In this document: positions 26,649 through 35,095 of the stretch, one piece after another
How the letters are laid out: the number at the start of each line of letters is the position of its first letter
How positions within the stretch are numbered: position 1 is the stretch's first letter
Assembly: GCA_946498245.1 (NCBI GenBank)
Contig: CAMMNN010000022.1
Coordinates: 1-55,884, forward strand
DNA length: 55,884 nt
Direction of reading: 5' to 3'
DNA from: an uncultured Clostridium sp.
Lineage (GTDB): Bacteria; Bacillota; Clostridia; Lachnospirales; Lachnospiraceae
Made by a program: the position numbers and the translations under genes
Notes under the pieces: generated by a model
Seen by the model: only the letters and a program-made list of their open reading frames with translations
Databases searched by the model: none
What the model was told of the DNA's origin: nothing

Positions 26649-27209
26649 ATGAAAAAGTTAATCTTCAACATCTTATTAATTTCCACCCTGCTATTATCCG
26701 CCTGCTCCAAAGAAGCGGACACCACCGCCTTCCCTGATGACCTTGTCGTGGTTCTGCCCGATGGCCAGGAGCTTGCCCTGTATATGCCCCATGATGACGC
26801 CGCAGAGATTCTTGGCCCTGCGGATTCCGTCGATGACTTATTAGGATTCGGCCATGACTATTCTTACGAAAACCTTGGCCTAAGTGTCGGTTATAAAGAT
26901 AATCTACTCATTAGCATAACAATAGAAGGTGGCTCCCCTTGTTCCCTGAAAAGTGGCCTTAGCCCTTCCTCCGGAAAGTCTGATTTTGTGAAACATGGGT
27001 TTAGCGAAGATGAATTTGCATATAAATGCTATTCTATTAAGGACGGCCATTATATCCCTAGTACGGTTCCTCCCGAAGAGACTCCAACATTTCAGTCTCA
27101 TGCCCAGGTAGGTAACTATCAGTCATATTCTTCCGCTGATTCCCCCGACTTTGACGGTTATACCTTGTCTGTTATCGACAGGTATTGCAGCCTGCACGGC
27201 TGGGATTAA
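26649..27209 (+). CDS. Cargo lipoprotein, tandem copy 4
   Basis: The copy next to the tail gene XkdQ and probably the founding position. Its stop codon TAA (27207-27209) overlaps the stop of XkdQ on the other strand (27206-27208). Its C-terminal domain (STVPPEETPTFQSHAQVGNYQSYSSADSPDFDGYTLSVIDRYCSLHGWD) differs from the other three. Signal peptide and domain 1 match copy 1. Function unknown. Confidence 0.8.
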   Translation: MKKLIFNILLISTLLLSACSKEADTTAFPDDLVVVLPDGQELALYMPHDDAAEILGPADSVDDLLGFGHDYSYENLGLSVGYKDNLLISITIEGGSPCSLKSGLSPSSGKSDFVKHGFSEDEFAYKCYSIKDGHYIPSTVPPEETPTFQSHAQVGNYQSYSSADSPDFDGYTLSVIDRYCSLHGWD

Positions 27210-28438
27210 GCAAACGTTCCGGCATCTACCCAGCCGTATACATTGCAATTGCTGTCGCTGTGAATCAAGTGGTAAGGGTGGCCTTTGCCCTCTGCCACCT
27301 TCGTAATCTTTGCCAAACCGCTACCCTTTACGGTATAGCCTTTAGCTCCCGCGTCAGAGCTGACGTAATGGGTACCGCCCAGAAATGTCACCTGGCTTCC
27401 TACTGTATAAGAAGCTGGCTGCTGCTCTCCTTCCTGATCCGGATCTGCAGCCAGTTTCTTTATTTTTACCGACATAGTCCTGGCGTCGCAGTCATGGCTT
27501 ACACTCAGTACCTGATAATACCCATCTGCCGTTTCCAGACAGTCGCAGTATATCATATCTCCTTTTCTCACGTAGGGGACGTCCGGAAGAGACAGGCTGG
27601 TTTCTTCCTTTGGGACGCCGTCTTCTTTCAAAATCTCCTCTGACGCCTGCTTTGCGGCCTCTATGGTTTCGTCGCTGTCCCTCTGGTAAATTTTCTGCAG
27701 AATACCAAATTCTGTTTTCCCGTCCACTACTGCCTCCACCGGGGCGCTCTGTTCTCCTTTAGACTGTCCCAGAACCTTTACGCGGGTAACCATATCCGCT
27801 ATATTTTCCTGGCTGGACACCTGGACGGCATTGTTCCGTCCGAATACGTACACGTCCTGATTTGACAGAATCGGCAGGATTCGTGCCTGTCCCTTGTCTG
27901 ACCGTATCATATATTCCCCGGCTCCCTTTTTCTTAGCGTCGTCCAGTAGCTCCAGAAACATTTTTGCTGGTGTTTTATTTTTTAGGGGCATATCCCCGTG
28001 AACCGCCTCCGGCCCATTATATTCCAGCGGGATTCCCCAGTCGGCGGCAATCTCCATGAAAATCTGCTGGGTTGTCCGCCCTGACACAATGTACCGGTTA
28101 TCCTCCGATTTATCCAACTGATGCAGAATGTCGTAAGCCGTACAGTTCTTTTTCCGATCCGTCAGCCCGTAGGTATTGGTCCTGCTTTTTATGATTCCCC
28201 GGCAGATTTCCTCATCCTGTTCCTCAAAACCGGCCATAAGGAAAACCTGCCGTCCATTTTTGAACAGTTCCTCTTCCATAACGCCCTCTGCGTCCATTAA
28301 CGTAAAGGAAATCCGGGCGGCAAGTTCGCTTTCATTTTCTTCCCACCCAATGTCTTCCGCGACGTCTTTCAAATCATATTGATTTCCGGATTCGTCCAAT
28401 AAAATCAGCCGGTATTTCAGTTTTGATACATCTACCAC
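27206..28438 (-). CDS. Tail hub protein XkdQ-like
   Basis: This 410-residue protein starts with GTG 28438 (after GGGGAGGAATAAAA), and its residues up to about 325 match the XkdQ/YqbQ hub family (LKYRLILLDESGNQYDLKDVAEDIGWEENESELAARISFTL, TAYDILHQLDKSEDNRYIVSG). The C-terminal 70 residues (SQVTFLGGTHYVSSDAGAKGYTV... CNVYGWVDAGTF) form an SH3b-like wall-contacting domain. It would sit at the tail tip above the spike. Its 3' end converges with lipoprotein copy 4. Confidence 0.85.
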   Translation of the reverse strand: MVDVSKLKYRLILLDESGNQYDLKDVAEDIGWEENESELAARISFTLMDAEGVMEEELFKNGRQVFLMAGFEEQDEEICRGIIKSRTNTYGLTDRKKNCTAYDILHQLDKSEDNRYIVSGRTTQQIFMEIAADWGIPLEYNGPEAVHGDMPLKNKTPAKMFLELLDDAKKKGAGEYMIRSDKGQARILPILSNQDVYVFGRNNAVQVSSQENIADMVTRVKVLGQSKGEQSAPVEAVVDGKTEFGILQKIYQRDSDETIEAAKQASEEILKEDGVPKEETSLSLPDVPYVRKGDMIYCDCLETADGYYQVLSVSHDCDARTMSVKIKKLAADPDQEGEQQPASYTVGSQVTFLGGTHYVSSDAGAKGYTVKGSGLAKITKVAEGKGHPYHLIHSDSNCNVYGWVDAGTFA

Positions 28439-28451
28439 TTTTATTCCTCCC

Positions 28452-29108
28452 CTACGGTATACTGAGGACACAGCCGGGATAAATCCAATGGCCATTGTCT
28501 GAAGAGCTTTTTCCCCGTTTTTGGGCCTCTGCTTCAATGACAGCGGCGTTAGCGGAATAAATTTTCTGCCAGTCGCTCCCGGAACCGCTATAAAACTTTC
28601 TGGCTATCTTCCATAGGTTATCCCCTGATACCACTGTATAGGCCTGCCCCGAAGTCTTGGCTTCCTCCGGACGCGTTTCCACTGTCTTTGCAAACGGCTG
28701 GATATTCATCTCTGACACAGTATACACCTTCAGGGCGCGGGCCTCCGTCAGCTCAATGCTGTATTCCATATCCCCGAAGGCCCCAAAAGCCTCATAATCA
28801 AATTTTGCAATGGTCACGTCCAGGTTAATGGGCGCCTCTTCCACAATGAGATTTAACACCTCCCGGCTCTCCATAGCCTCTGTAAGCATACGGATACATT
28901 CCTCCGGCGACTGCCATTCTTCCACCAGCACGGTTCTCCGGCGTTTTCCCCCGAAAAATACTCCTGACCATTTAACGGCCTTCACATCACCGGCTCCCGG
29001 GATAGATACCCTGCCATTTAGCAGGTTGTACGTCTGGTATACCATTCCCGTACTGACTGCAATCCGTTCCGGAAGGGAAGGGAACGTAAATTCGCCCAAA
29101 TAAATCAT
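28452..29108 (-). CDS. LysM-containing tail protein XkdP-like
   Basis: This 218-residue protein has an N-terminal tail-tip domain and a C-terminal LysM motif (YTVVSGDNLWKIARKFYSGSGSDWQKIYSANAAVI...IYPGCVLSIP) that would bind peptidoglycan. Start ATG 29108 follows AGGAGGTGGAGT and overlaps the tape-measure stop (ATGA). It is typical of gp53-like baseplate proteins in Firmicute contractile tails. Confidence 0.9.
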   Translation of the reverse strand: MIYLGEFTFPSLPERIAVSTGMVYQTYNLLNGRVSIPGAGDVKAVKWSGVFFGGKRRRTVLVEEWQSPEECIRMLTEAMESREVLNLIVEEAPINLDVTIAKFDYEAFGAFGDMEYSIELTEARALKVYTVSEMNIQPFAKTVETRPEEAKTSGQAYTVVSGDNLWKIARKFYSGSGSDWQKIYSANAAVIEAEAQKRGKSSSDNGHWIYPGCVLSIP

Positions 29109-32100
29109 ACTCCACCTCCTGGGCTGTTTTCTTGTGAACGCATAACAATATTGGCGATTTGCATGGCCAGCGGATCCAGCATCTCCACCAGGCTCTGCCA
29201 TACAGCGCCCTTTACCTCATCTGTCGTACTTCCCTGGTTGATCTGAATTACGGCCTGAGGGCTTAACGTAACCGGCACTGTCACCGTACCAGCTCCCCCT
29301 TCCTGCCAAGCTGCTGTCTGGCCACCCTGGACGCTTCCGTACACTCCTCCGTCTCCGTTGTAGGAAACTCCCAGATACCGGCCAGCCTGCTCGTACAGTT
29401 CCAGTCCGCGCCTCCGGTATTTCCCGGACAGCGGAATAATGGCCTCCGGGCCGTCCTCACCAATCCAGGACAGTTCCGGCCTGGAAATAAAACCGCCAAA
29501 GGCATTCTTTTCGACAGAAGGGCTGCCATCTCCCACCAGAGGATTCATATTCCATTTAAAAAAAGTAATCTCCGAAGGTGTTGGCCCGCTGAAATCCAAA
29601 CGAATATTAATTTTCTTATTTTCCGGTAGTAAATCCAGTTCCTTATTCAACTCGTCAATTTTTTCCAGCAACGGCTGTACTTCATTTTTTACACCCAATA
29701 TGCCGCTGCTCAACAATTCCATCTGCTCTCCCGCATTGCTGGCCGCCTCAAAACCAGGAAGAATCTCTTCCACATCTTCTTTCAGCCCATCATCTATGGT
29801 CCCTGTTGATTTCAGGTTATTATAAGCAGCCTGTAAGGTTTCAAGCTTCTGTTGTTCTGCGTCCAGATCAATCCCTGTGTCCATTTCCGCCAGCAGGACA
29901 GACTCTTTATAATAGCCTTCCAACTGCTTTTCCTTTTCCGCTTTATCCTGGCCGAGTTCGTTTATGTCTTCATTTAGTTCCTGATCCTTCTCCTGAAGTG
30001 CTTTTACATCTAACGGTAAGAGTGCGGAGCCTGTACCTACTGCATAATTCACATAGTCTTCTCCCTCATACTTTTTGGATAACTCTGTAGCGTCTTTCAG
30101 AAATCCCTTCGCTTCTTCACTCTCAGGATCTACCGATTCATACTGGACATAAATTTTCGCCATTTCGCTGTAATATTCGTGATTCGCTTCCCATTCCGCC
30201 TGTTTTCCTAGCAGCTTTTCGTTAATTTCCTGATAGTCTTCCCGGATTTTTGGCATCTGGGTTTTCACATCTAACACACCGCTTTCCAGTTCCCGTTTCG
30301 CCTGCTCCATCTGAAATTCAGACTGTTCCTCGACCAGATCCATCTCCCGTTCCAGCGATCCGACCCGGACTTCACTCAGCCCGTTTAACATCTCATAGCC
30401 GCTGATCAATCCCGGAAACATTTCATTTATGTCTTCAAGGATCTGTTTCATTCTGTCCTGGGCTTCCTCCGCCTTCGTGCTGTCAAAATCATCGCTGTTC
30501 ATATAGTCTTTCAATTCCTTATATTCGTCCAGCAGCCCTTGGGCCAGTTCCACCTGGGAAGCCGTTTCGTTGTATTCTTTTACAGCATCTTCCAAACCTT
30601 TTCCCAGCCCGTCTAAGGACTCCAGCGCCTTTTCACTCTCGCTTTTAAACAGCTCACTTAGAATATTTTCGCTAGACAGCGCTGCAAAGCCGCCAATGCC
30701 GCCTCCAATCAAGGTTCCCATTCCTGGAGCAATGAGGGTGCCAATGGCGGCCCCTGCCGCAACCATACCGCCTTTTGCCAGTCCCTGGCTTTCTAAAACT
30801 TCTCTGTCTTTGGAAAGTAGCGTTTTTCTGGAATTAGACAAATCTTCCAAGGAGCTTTTCAAGCCCAAAAAGCTCAGAACCGCCCCAAAAACCGAGGCAA
30901 TAGCCGGGACAGACAAGCCGGCTGCAATACCGCCTCCGCCTGCTGCTGTTCCTGCCGCTGCCGTCCCTGCTGCCCCTGTTGCTGCCGCAGTTCCTGTCAG
31001 TCCCAAAAATTTGCTTAAAAGCTCTGCCGTAGCAGCGATGCTTTGGAGTTTCTCTCCTAATTCGATTCCTGCGGAAATTCCTTTTAACCCAAGCATTCCG
31101 ATAAACGCCGTGGATAATCCTGCTGTTTTACTATTCCCGCCGCCAAATAAGGAGTCCTTATAGATTCCGGAAAGTGCTTCTTGGATTGCTTTCCCTATCT
31201 CCCCCGCGTTGAAGCCTTCCAGAAATCCGCCCAGGAAACTTTTTCCTATGGAAACGCCTATGCCTGCCACTCCTGTATCGTCAACGCCCAAAAGCGCCCT
31301 GATGCCATGGTTCAGTCCGCTTCCCAGAAAATCGCCAAATTCTTCTGCAATTCCGCTGACTCTTTCTTTTCCTGCGGTATTCCACCATTCTGTAAGGGGA
31401 TCTGCAATCAGCCGATCCCAGGCAATTTCAATTTTATCGAAAAAGTCGGCGTTTCTCCACACTGGATCCTCTAAAAGTTCTTGAATTGCTCTCTGAGCTT
31501 TTTCAATCTGTCCAATAAAGGAACTGCTTAACGCGGCTCCCATCTCCTCCAGGCGGTCTGCCCATTCATCGACTGTATCCTGGTTCTCGTCCAGCCAGTC
31601 TGAAATCTTTTCCAGTCCAGGTTTGAGGCCTTCCCACAATCCAATTCCCCACTGCCCCATAAGTGTATTTTGCAGCGTATTGGAAATATCTTCCAAACCT
31701 GCAAAGTCTCCAACTGCGCCTGCTCCATTAAGCAAGGCCCCTTGGATAAAAGACAGAAGGTTTAAAATCCCTTGCGCCGGCCGGGTAATATCGTCAACTG
31801 CTTTTAGTGTTACATTCCAGGTTTTTCCTGCGATCCCTTTTATCCCGCCCTTTATGTCGGAAAGCACTGGGGAAACCTTGTCTTTTACTTCCAGTAAAAT
31901 CTCGTACCTGTCTCTGGCCAGATCCTTTAATTCCCGTTTCACCCGCTTGCCGGAAGTTTCCAGGCCCTCCAATTCCTTTTTAGCCTTAGAGCAGTCAATG
32001 GAATCGAACTCCTTTTTTGCTTTTTCTATCAGACTGTTTAAAGCGTCTTCCGCTTTCTCCGCATATTCCGTCAGGTTGTCCAGCAGTTTTGACGCTTCTT

Positions 32101-32164
32101 TAATCCCTGCTCCTGTCTGGTTTTTCGCAGTTAAAACAACTTCAATTACTATGGGTTGGGCCAT
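29105..32164 (-). CDS. Tail tape measure protein
   Basis: The 1019-residue protein has long coiled-coil stretches (about 1-100 and 515-720), a central Gly/Ala-rich hydrophobic region (about 375-500) and a C-terminal SWIGEDGPEAIIPLSGKYRRRGLELYEQAGRYLG segment found near the end of many tape measures. At about 0.15 nm per residue the tail would be roughly 150 nm long; that is an estimate. It follows the frameshifted chaperone directly, as in other tailed phages. Confidence 0.92.
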   Translation of the reverse strand: MAQPIVIEVVLTAKNQTGAGIKEASKLLDNLTEYAEKAEDALNSLIEKAKKEFDSIDCSKAKKELEGLETSGKRVKRELKDLARDRYEILLEVKDKVSPVLSDIKGGIKGIAGKTWNVTLKAVDDITRPAQGILNLLSFIQGALLNGAGAVGDFAGLEDISNTLQNTLMGQWGIGLWEGLKPGLEKISDWLDENQDTVDEWADRLEEMGAALSSSFIGQIEKAQRAIQELLEDPVWRNADFFDKIEIAWDRLIADPLTEWWNTAGKERVSGIAEEFGDFLGSGLNHGIRALLGVDDTGVAGIGVSIGKSFLGGFLEGFNAGEIGKAIQEALSGIYKDSLFGGGNSKTAGLSTAFIGMLGLKGISAGIELGEKLQSIAATAELLSKFLGLTGTAAATGAAGTAAAGTAAGGGGIAAGLSVPAIASVFGAVLSFLGLKSSLEDLSNSRKTLLSKDREVLESQGLAKGGMVAAGAAIGTLIAPGMGTLIGGGIGGFAALSSENILSELFKSESEKALESLDGLGKGLEDAVKEYNETASQVELAQGLLDEYKELKDYMNSDDFDSTKAEEAQDRMKQILEDINEMFPGLISGYEMLNGLSEVRVGSLEREMDLVEEQSEFQMEQAKRELESGVLDVKTQMPKIREDYQEINEKLLGKQAEWEANHEYYSEMAKIYVQYESVDPESEEAKGFLKDATELSKKYEGEDYVNYAVGTGSALLPLDVKALQEKDQELNEDINELGQDKAEKEKQLEGYYKESVLLAEMDTGIDLDAEQQKLETLQAAYNNLKSTGTIDDGLKEDVEEILPGFEAASNAGEQMELLSSGILGVKNEVQPLLEKIDELNKELDLLPENKKINIRLDFSGPTPSEITFFKWNMNPLVGDGSPSVEKNAFGGFISRPELSWIGEDGPEAIIPLSGKYRRRGLELYEQAGRYLGVSYNGDGGVYGSVQGGQTAAWQEGGAGTVTVPVTLSPQAVIQINQGSTTDEVKGAVWQSLVEMLDPLAMQIANIVMRSQENSPGGGV

Positions 32165-32166
32165 TT

Positions 32167-32870
32167 TTATCCTCCTTTCTCCGGGGTTCCCTTGCCGTCC
32201 AGGTTATGCTCCACTACAATTGAGGCGCTGATAAATGCCCGGTAGCTCATAGGCATATTGTCAAATTCATCTGGCCGGATTCCCAGATCCTCCAGCGCCC
32301 TGTGGCGGATTACGAATGGCTTGCTTCCGGCCCTGATGAGTTTTTTATGGTTTCCTCCAGGGCTTCTTCGTCCTCATACCCGCTAAGCTTATCAATGGCG
32401 TCAATAAGCATTTCCTTTTCTCCGGCCAGTAAAACCCGGTCAACGGTCTGCCAGCCGGTTACAATGGGGTATACCGCTTCCAGAGCCTTCCACAATGTCT
32501 TATTATCCCAGGTTTCCTCCTGGTTGACGGTCGCTTCATAAATCAGCATGGAATGGTATTTGGAATGGTCAATTTCGTCCGGCATTAAAACACCCAGTTT
32601 CTTATTCTTTTTAAACACTGTGCACTGCTTCCGCAGGCTCCGGCTGCGCTCCTCCGAAAGCGGGCGGATAACCAGCCTAAAGTATTTCCTTCCATTCCGG
32701 CTTATGGTAACCTCCTGGGTTTCTTCCGACAGGTTTTCCGCCGCTGCCAGGATTCCTTCTAAAATGTCTCCTGCCCTGCCTATCAGCTCTTCCTTTTCTG
32801 CTTCCATGCCTTCTGCAATTTCCATGTCGCGTTCCTCTGCCGCTGTACTCTCCATATCCAATCGTTTCAT
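32167..32870 (-). CDS. Tail assembly chaperone with predicted -1 frameshift (XkdN-like)
   Basis: The zero-frame product is 186 residues (stop TAA at 32310-32312). Near its end lies A-AAA-AAC (32346-32340) in exact slippery phase (X XXY YYZ). A -1 slip leads into a 55-60 codon extension ending at 32167, containing ALEDLGIRPDEFDNMP and YRAFISASIVVEHN, which looks like coding sequence and fills the gap to the tape measure. Lambda gpG/gpGT and many other tail chaperones use this arrangement. The extended form recruits tape measure, the short form wraps it. Confidence 0.82.
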
Positions 32871-32886
32871 CAGTCAAATGCCTCCT

Positions 32887-32935
32887 TTAAAAATTTGTCT
32901 AAAAAGAACGCCCCTCCTTGGAAGGACGTTCTTTT
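32887..32935 (-). terminator. Intra-operon hairpin, copy B of a duplicated element
   Basis: This is almost identical to 24255-24300. On the minus strand the AGAACG/CGTTCT stem is followed by TTTTTA. It lies after the tube gene and before the chaperone, so partial termination here would give much more sheath and tube than the later, low-copy tail parts. Confidence 0.7.
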
Positions 32936-32958
32936 CTCTTCTATTTGCAATCCTTTTA

Positions 32959-33426
32959 TTACCGGTCTACTGTCAGTTTGCTCTGAAGCTTCGGAACCTG
33001 GTTTACAAAGAAATTCCAGGAACGCTTAATGACATCGCCTACGCCGATATTCTGCAAATCGATGCTGCCTGACGGGATCACTTCCCGGTAAACCACACGC
33101 TCCTGAGAGCCGTTTCGCCCCTGCAGAACACCCTGGAAACTCCATTCCGGCAAAATCTGTTCGTCCATAAACGCAAACAGATCTTCAATAAACTGATCGT
33201 CCTCCACAACCACCTGGCTGGCCGTCAGCGTGATTCCAAAGGTATTCATTCCCTCATGCTCCTGGGCGTCCCCCAGCACCTGGTATTTTGCGTTATTAAA
33301 CGCTGCCTGGGACTGGAAGCTTTCAATGGTGGCTAAAAGGGTTCCGTCGCTGCTATAAAAAGCTCCGTCTTTCCCAGTTCTCACATGGCGGGCGTCTGCG
33401 GCCGCCCTCTGATTCAATTTTGGCAT
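32959..33426 (-). CDS. Contractile tail tube protein (XkdM-like)
   Basis: A 155-residue protein with the XkdM/DUF2001 tube pattern (GKDGAFYSSDGTLLATIESFQSQAAFNNAKYQVLGDAQEHEGM, VIKRSWNFFVNQVPKLQSKL). It forms the inner rigid tube driven through the target envelope. It follows the sheath gene after three bases, as in other contractile systems. Confidence 0.93.
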   Translation of the reverse strand: MPKLNQRAAADARHVRTGKDGAFYSSDGTLLATIESFQSQAAFNNAKYQVLGDAQEHEGMNTFGITLTASQVVVEDDQFIEDLFAFMDEQILPEWSFQGVLQGRNGSQERVVYREVIPSGSIDLQNIGVGDVIKRSWNFFVNQVPKLQSKLTVDR

Positions 33427-33429
33427 TTA

Positions 33430-34827
33430 TTAGCCCTCCTCTCCGTCATTGGTACTGTAGCGGAATGTATAGTAGAGATACAGATGCTCCAGGCTGTCCT
33501 TGTCTACAACGTCTACCATGAAATGCGCGTAATCTGCGTCCGACGTTTTGTTGGGATGCTCTGAAACGCTGCAGGACATCAGTTTCTGTTCCTGTACCAT
33601 GGCTGCCGCTACATCATTTAAATTGGCAATTACCGTCTCTCTGCCGTTTTTATCATTGTCCACATTTCCTACCAGCTTGTCCGCCGTTGTATTCATTCGG
33701 TACATCAGCTCAAATCTGGTTCTTGTCCTCCGGATCTTCTGCCAGCCGGCGTCCTTATTTTCAGGCAAGGCCACCAGCGTGTTAATGGCATTGTCAACCC
33801 AAACCTTGCCTTCCGGATTTCTGGACAGTACCAGGCAGCCCTTCTGCTCTGCATCTTCCATCTGAGAGGGCATCAGCACCTCCAAAAGCTCCGAAACCTG
33901 CGGCAAAAGCTTGTGAGTCAGGGCTTTATTGCTTGGATAGGAAGCATACATTCCGGCCAGAATTGCCGCGGTCTGGTACCCCTCCACTTCTGTTCCCGAC
34001 AGGCTTACGCGGCTGTTCAGCACATATACCATTTTTTCGTCGTTAAAAGCCGCCGCATTTTCTATCCTGTCTTCCAGTTCTTCTGTTGCTGCCTCCGCCA
34101 CAAAGCCGCAGGCAAAAAATCCGTTATTGTACGCCCGATCCAGAAATGCCTTTAAAAGCAGGTGGACTTCCCCGTCTTCCGTATCCACGCAGAGCGCATT
34201 CATGTATTGGGATTCCAGCTTTTCAAAGCCTTCCGAATAATTTTCTACCTCTGCTGTCGGATTCGTTCCTGCCGTAAACTTCAACTGGGTTGCATTGGCA
34301 AGCTGGCCGTCAGTATTTACCGCAGCGGAGAACCGTTTGGAAGGTTTCATGGCCTCTGCCAGCGCAGCTCCCTCTTTGTCCGTGCTCTTGGTAATGGTGT
34401 AAGATTCAATTCTGCGGTTGCCGGAATAAAATGTAATCTCCTTTTTCCCCTCGTCCGTCAAACTGTCTTTCACGCTGACAGAAAATTCCCGGCTGCCGGG
34501 ATATTTTGCTGTAATTGTTACAATCTCCTCCAGCTTTACCGTGGCCGGGGTTCCCTCTGCCCCTACCCGGACAGCCAGAACCTCCTTTGCTCCGCCCAGA
34601 AAGGCATAATTAATGGCATCTACATTTCCGCCGTCCCCAAAAGTATCGTAATACCCCTCTTCAGCAGTAAGCTTCACTACCTCATTTAAGGGCCCGAAAT
34701 CCCCCTGGAATACGACGCCTGTAATTCCATCTTTGGCGCCCACTACGCTGGAGCCGTCATCTGTATTTACATTGAAATACGTACCCGGACGAATTTCCGC
34801 AATTCCGTCTGTAAAAATGCCTGCCAT
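33430..34827 (-). CDS. Contractile tail sheath protein (XkdK-like)
   Basis: A 465-residue sheath subunit: MAGIFTDGIAEIRPGTYFNVNTDDGSSV at the N-terminus and the conserved C-terminal sheath domain (AAILAGMYASYPSNKALTHKLLPQVSELLEVLMPSQMEDAEQKGCLVLSRNPEGKVWVDNAINTL). Start ATG 34827 follows AAAGGAGGAAACAGTAAT. It proves that the particle is of the contractile type. The 88-residue gene just upstream overlaps the longer reading. Confidence 0.95.
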   Translation of the reverse strand: MAGIFTDGIAEIRPGTYFNVNTDDGSSVVGAKDGITGVVFQGDFGPLNEVVKLTAEEGYYDTFGDGGNVDAINYAFLGGAKEVLAVRVGAEGTPATVKLEEIVTITAKYPGSREFSVSVKDSLTDEGKKEITFYSGNRRIESYTITKSTDKEGAALAEAMKPSKRFSAAVNTDGQLANATQLKFTAGTNPTAEVENYSEGFEKLESQYMNALCVDTEDGEVHLLLKAFLDRAYNNGFFACGFVAEAATEELEDRIENAAAFNDEKMVYVLNSRVSLSGTEVEGYQTAAILAGMYASYPSNKALTHKLLPQVSELLEVLMPSQMEDAEQKGCLVLSRNPEGKVWVDNAINTLVALPENKDAGWQKIRRTRTRFELMYRMNTTADKLVGNVDNDKNGRETVIANLNDVAAAMVQEQKLMSCSVSEHPNKTSDADYAHFMVDVVDKDSLEHLYLYYTFRYSTNDGEEG

Positions 34828-34828
34828 A

Positions 34829-35095
34829 TTACTGTTTCCTCCTTTCAATTCTCTTTCTCCGGAACTTATTTACAAGCTGCTTTGCTTCCGAAAGTGTATA
34901 TCTGGCCTTCCCGCCATGTTCCAGGGCAGCCGTTACCAGTTCTCTCCGGCAGCAAAACTGGGTTTTGTGTGCGTCTGCCAGCTCGGCGACAGAATATTCC
35001 GCTTGCAGCGCTTCAATACCGCGTCCAGTTTCCTCTGCCTTTCCAGCCGCTGCTGCGGCTCCTTCCGCGTTTCCGTGTTTCATTGTTTTGCTCAC
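34829..35095 (-). CDS. Small tail-cluster protein preceding the sheath
   Basis: An 88-residue basic, helical protein from GTG 35095 after GGAGGTTCAAA. The C-terminal segment (SVAELADAHKTQFCCRRELVTAALEHGGKARYTLSEAKQLVNKFRRKRIERR) resembles a small conserved domain found next to tail genes in other Firmicutes. The role is unknown. Confidence 0.65.
   Translation of the reverse strand: MSKTMKHGNAEGAAAAAGKAEETGRGIEALQAEYSVAELADAHKTQFCCRRELVTAALEHGGKARYTLSEAKQLVNKFRRKRIERRKQ

Larger units (their letters stand above)
24839..27234 (+). repeat. Four-unit tandem duplication of about 600 bp
   Basis: Units start at 24849, 25449, 26046 and 26649 (spacing 600, 597 and 603). The spacer after each gene, GCAAATGTCCCGGCATCTACC or a close form, is a copy of the 3' end of the minus-strand XkdQ gene seen at 27210-27230. 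The duplicated unit therefore ran from the lipoprotein ribosome site into the XkdQ end, with a breakpoint near CATCTACC. Confidence 0.85.

Noticed and set aside
17631..34827. Type VI secretion or extracellular injection system
   Set aside because: No ClpV, membrane complex or eCIS AAA+ gene; the order is that of PBSX-type phage tails with holin and amidase.
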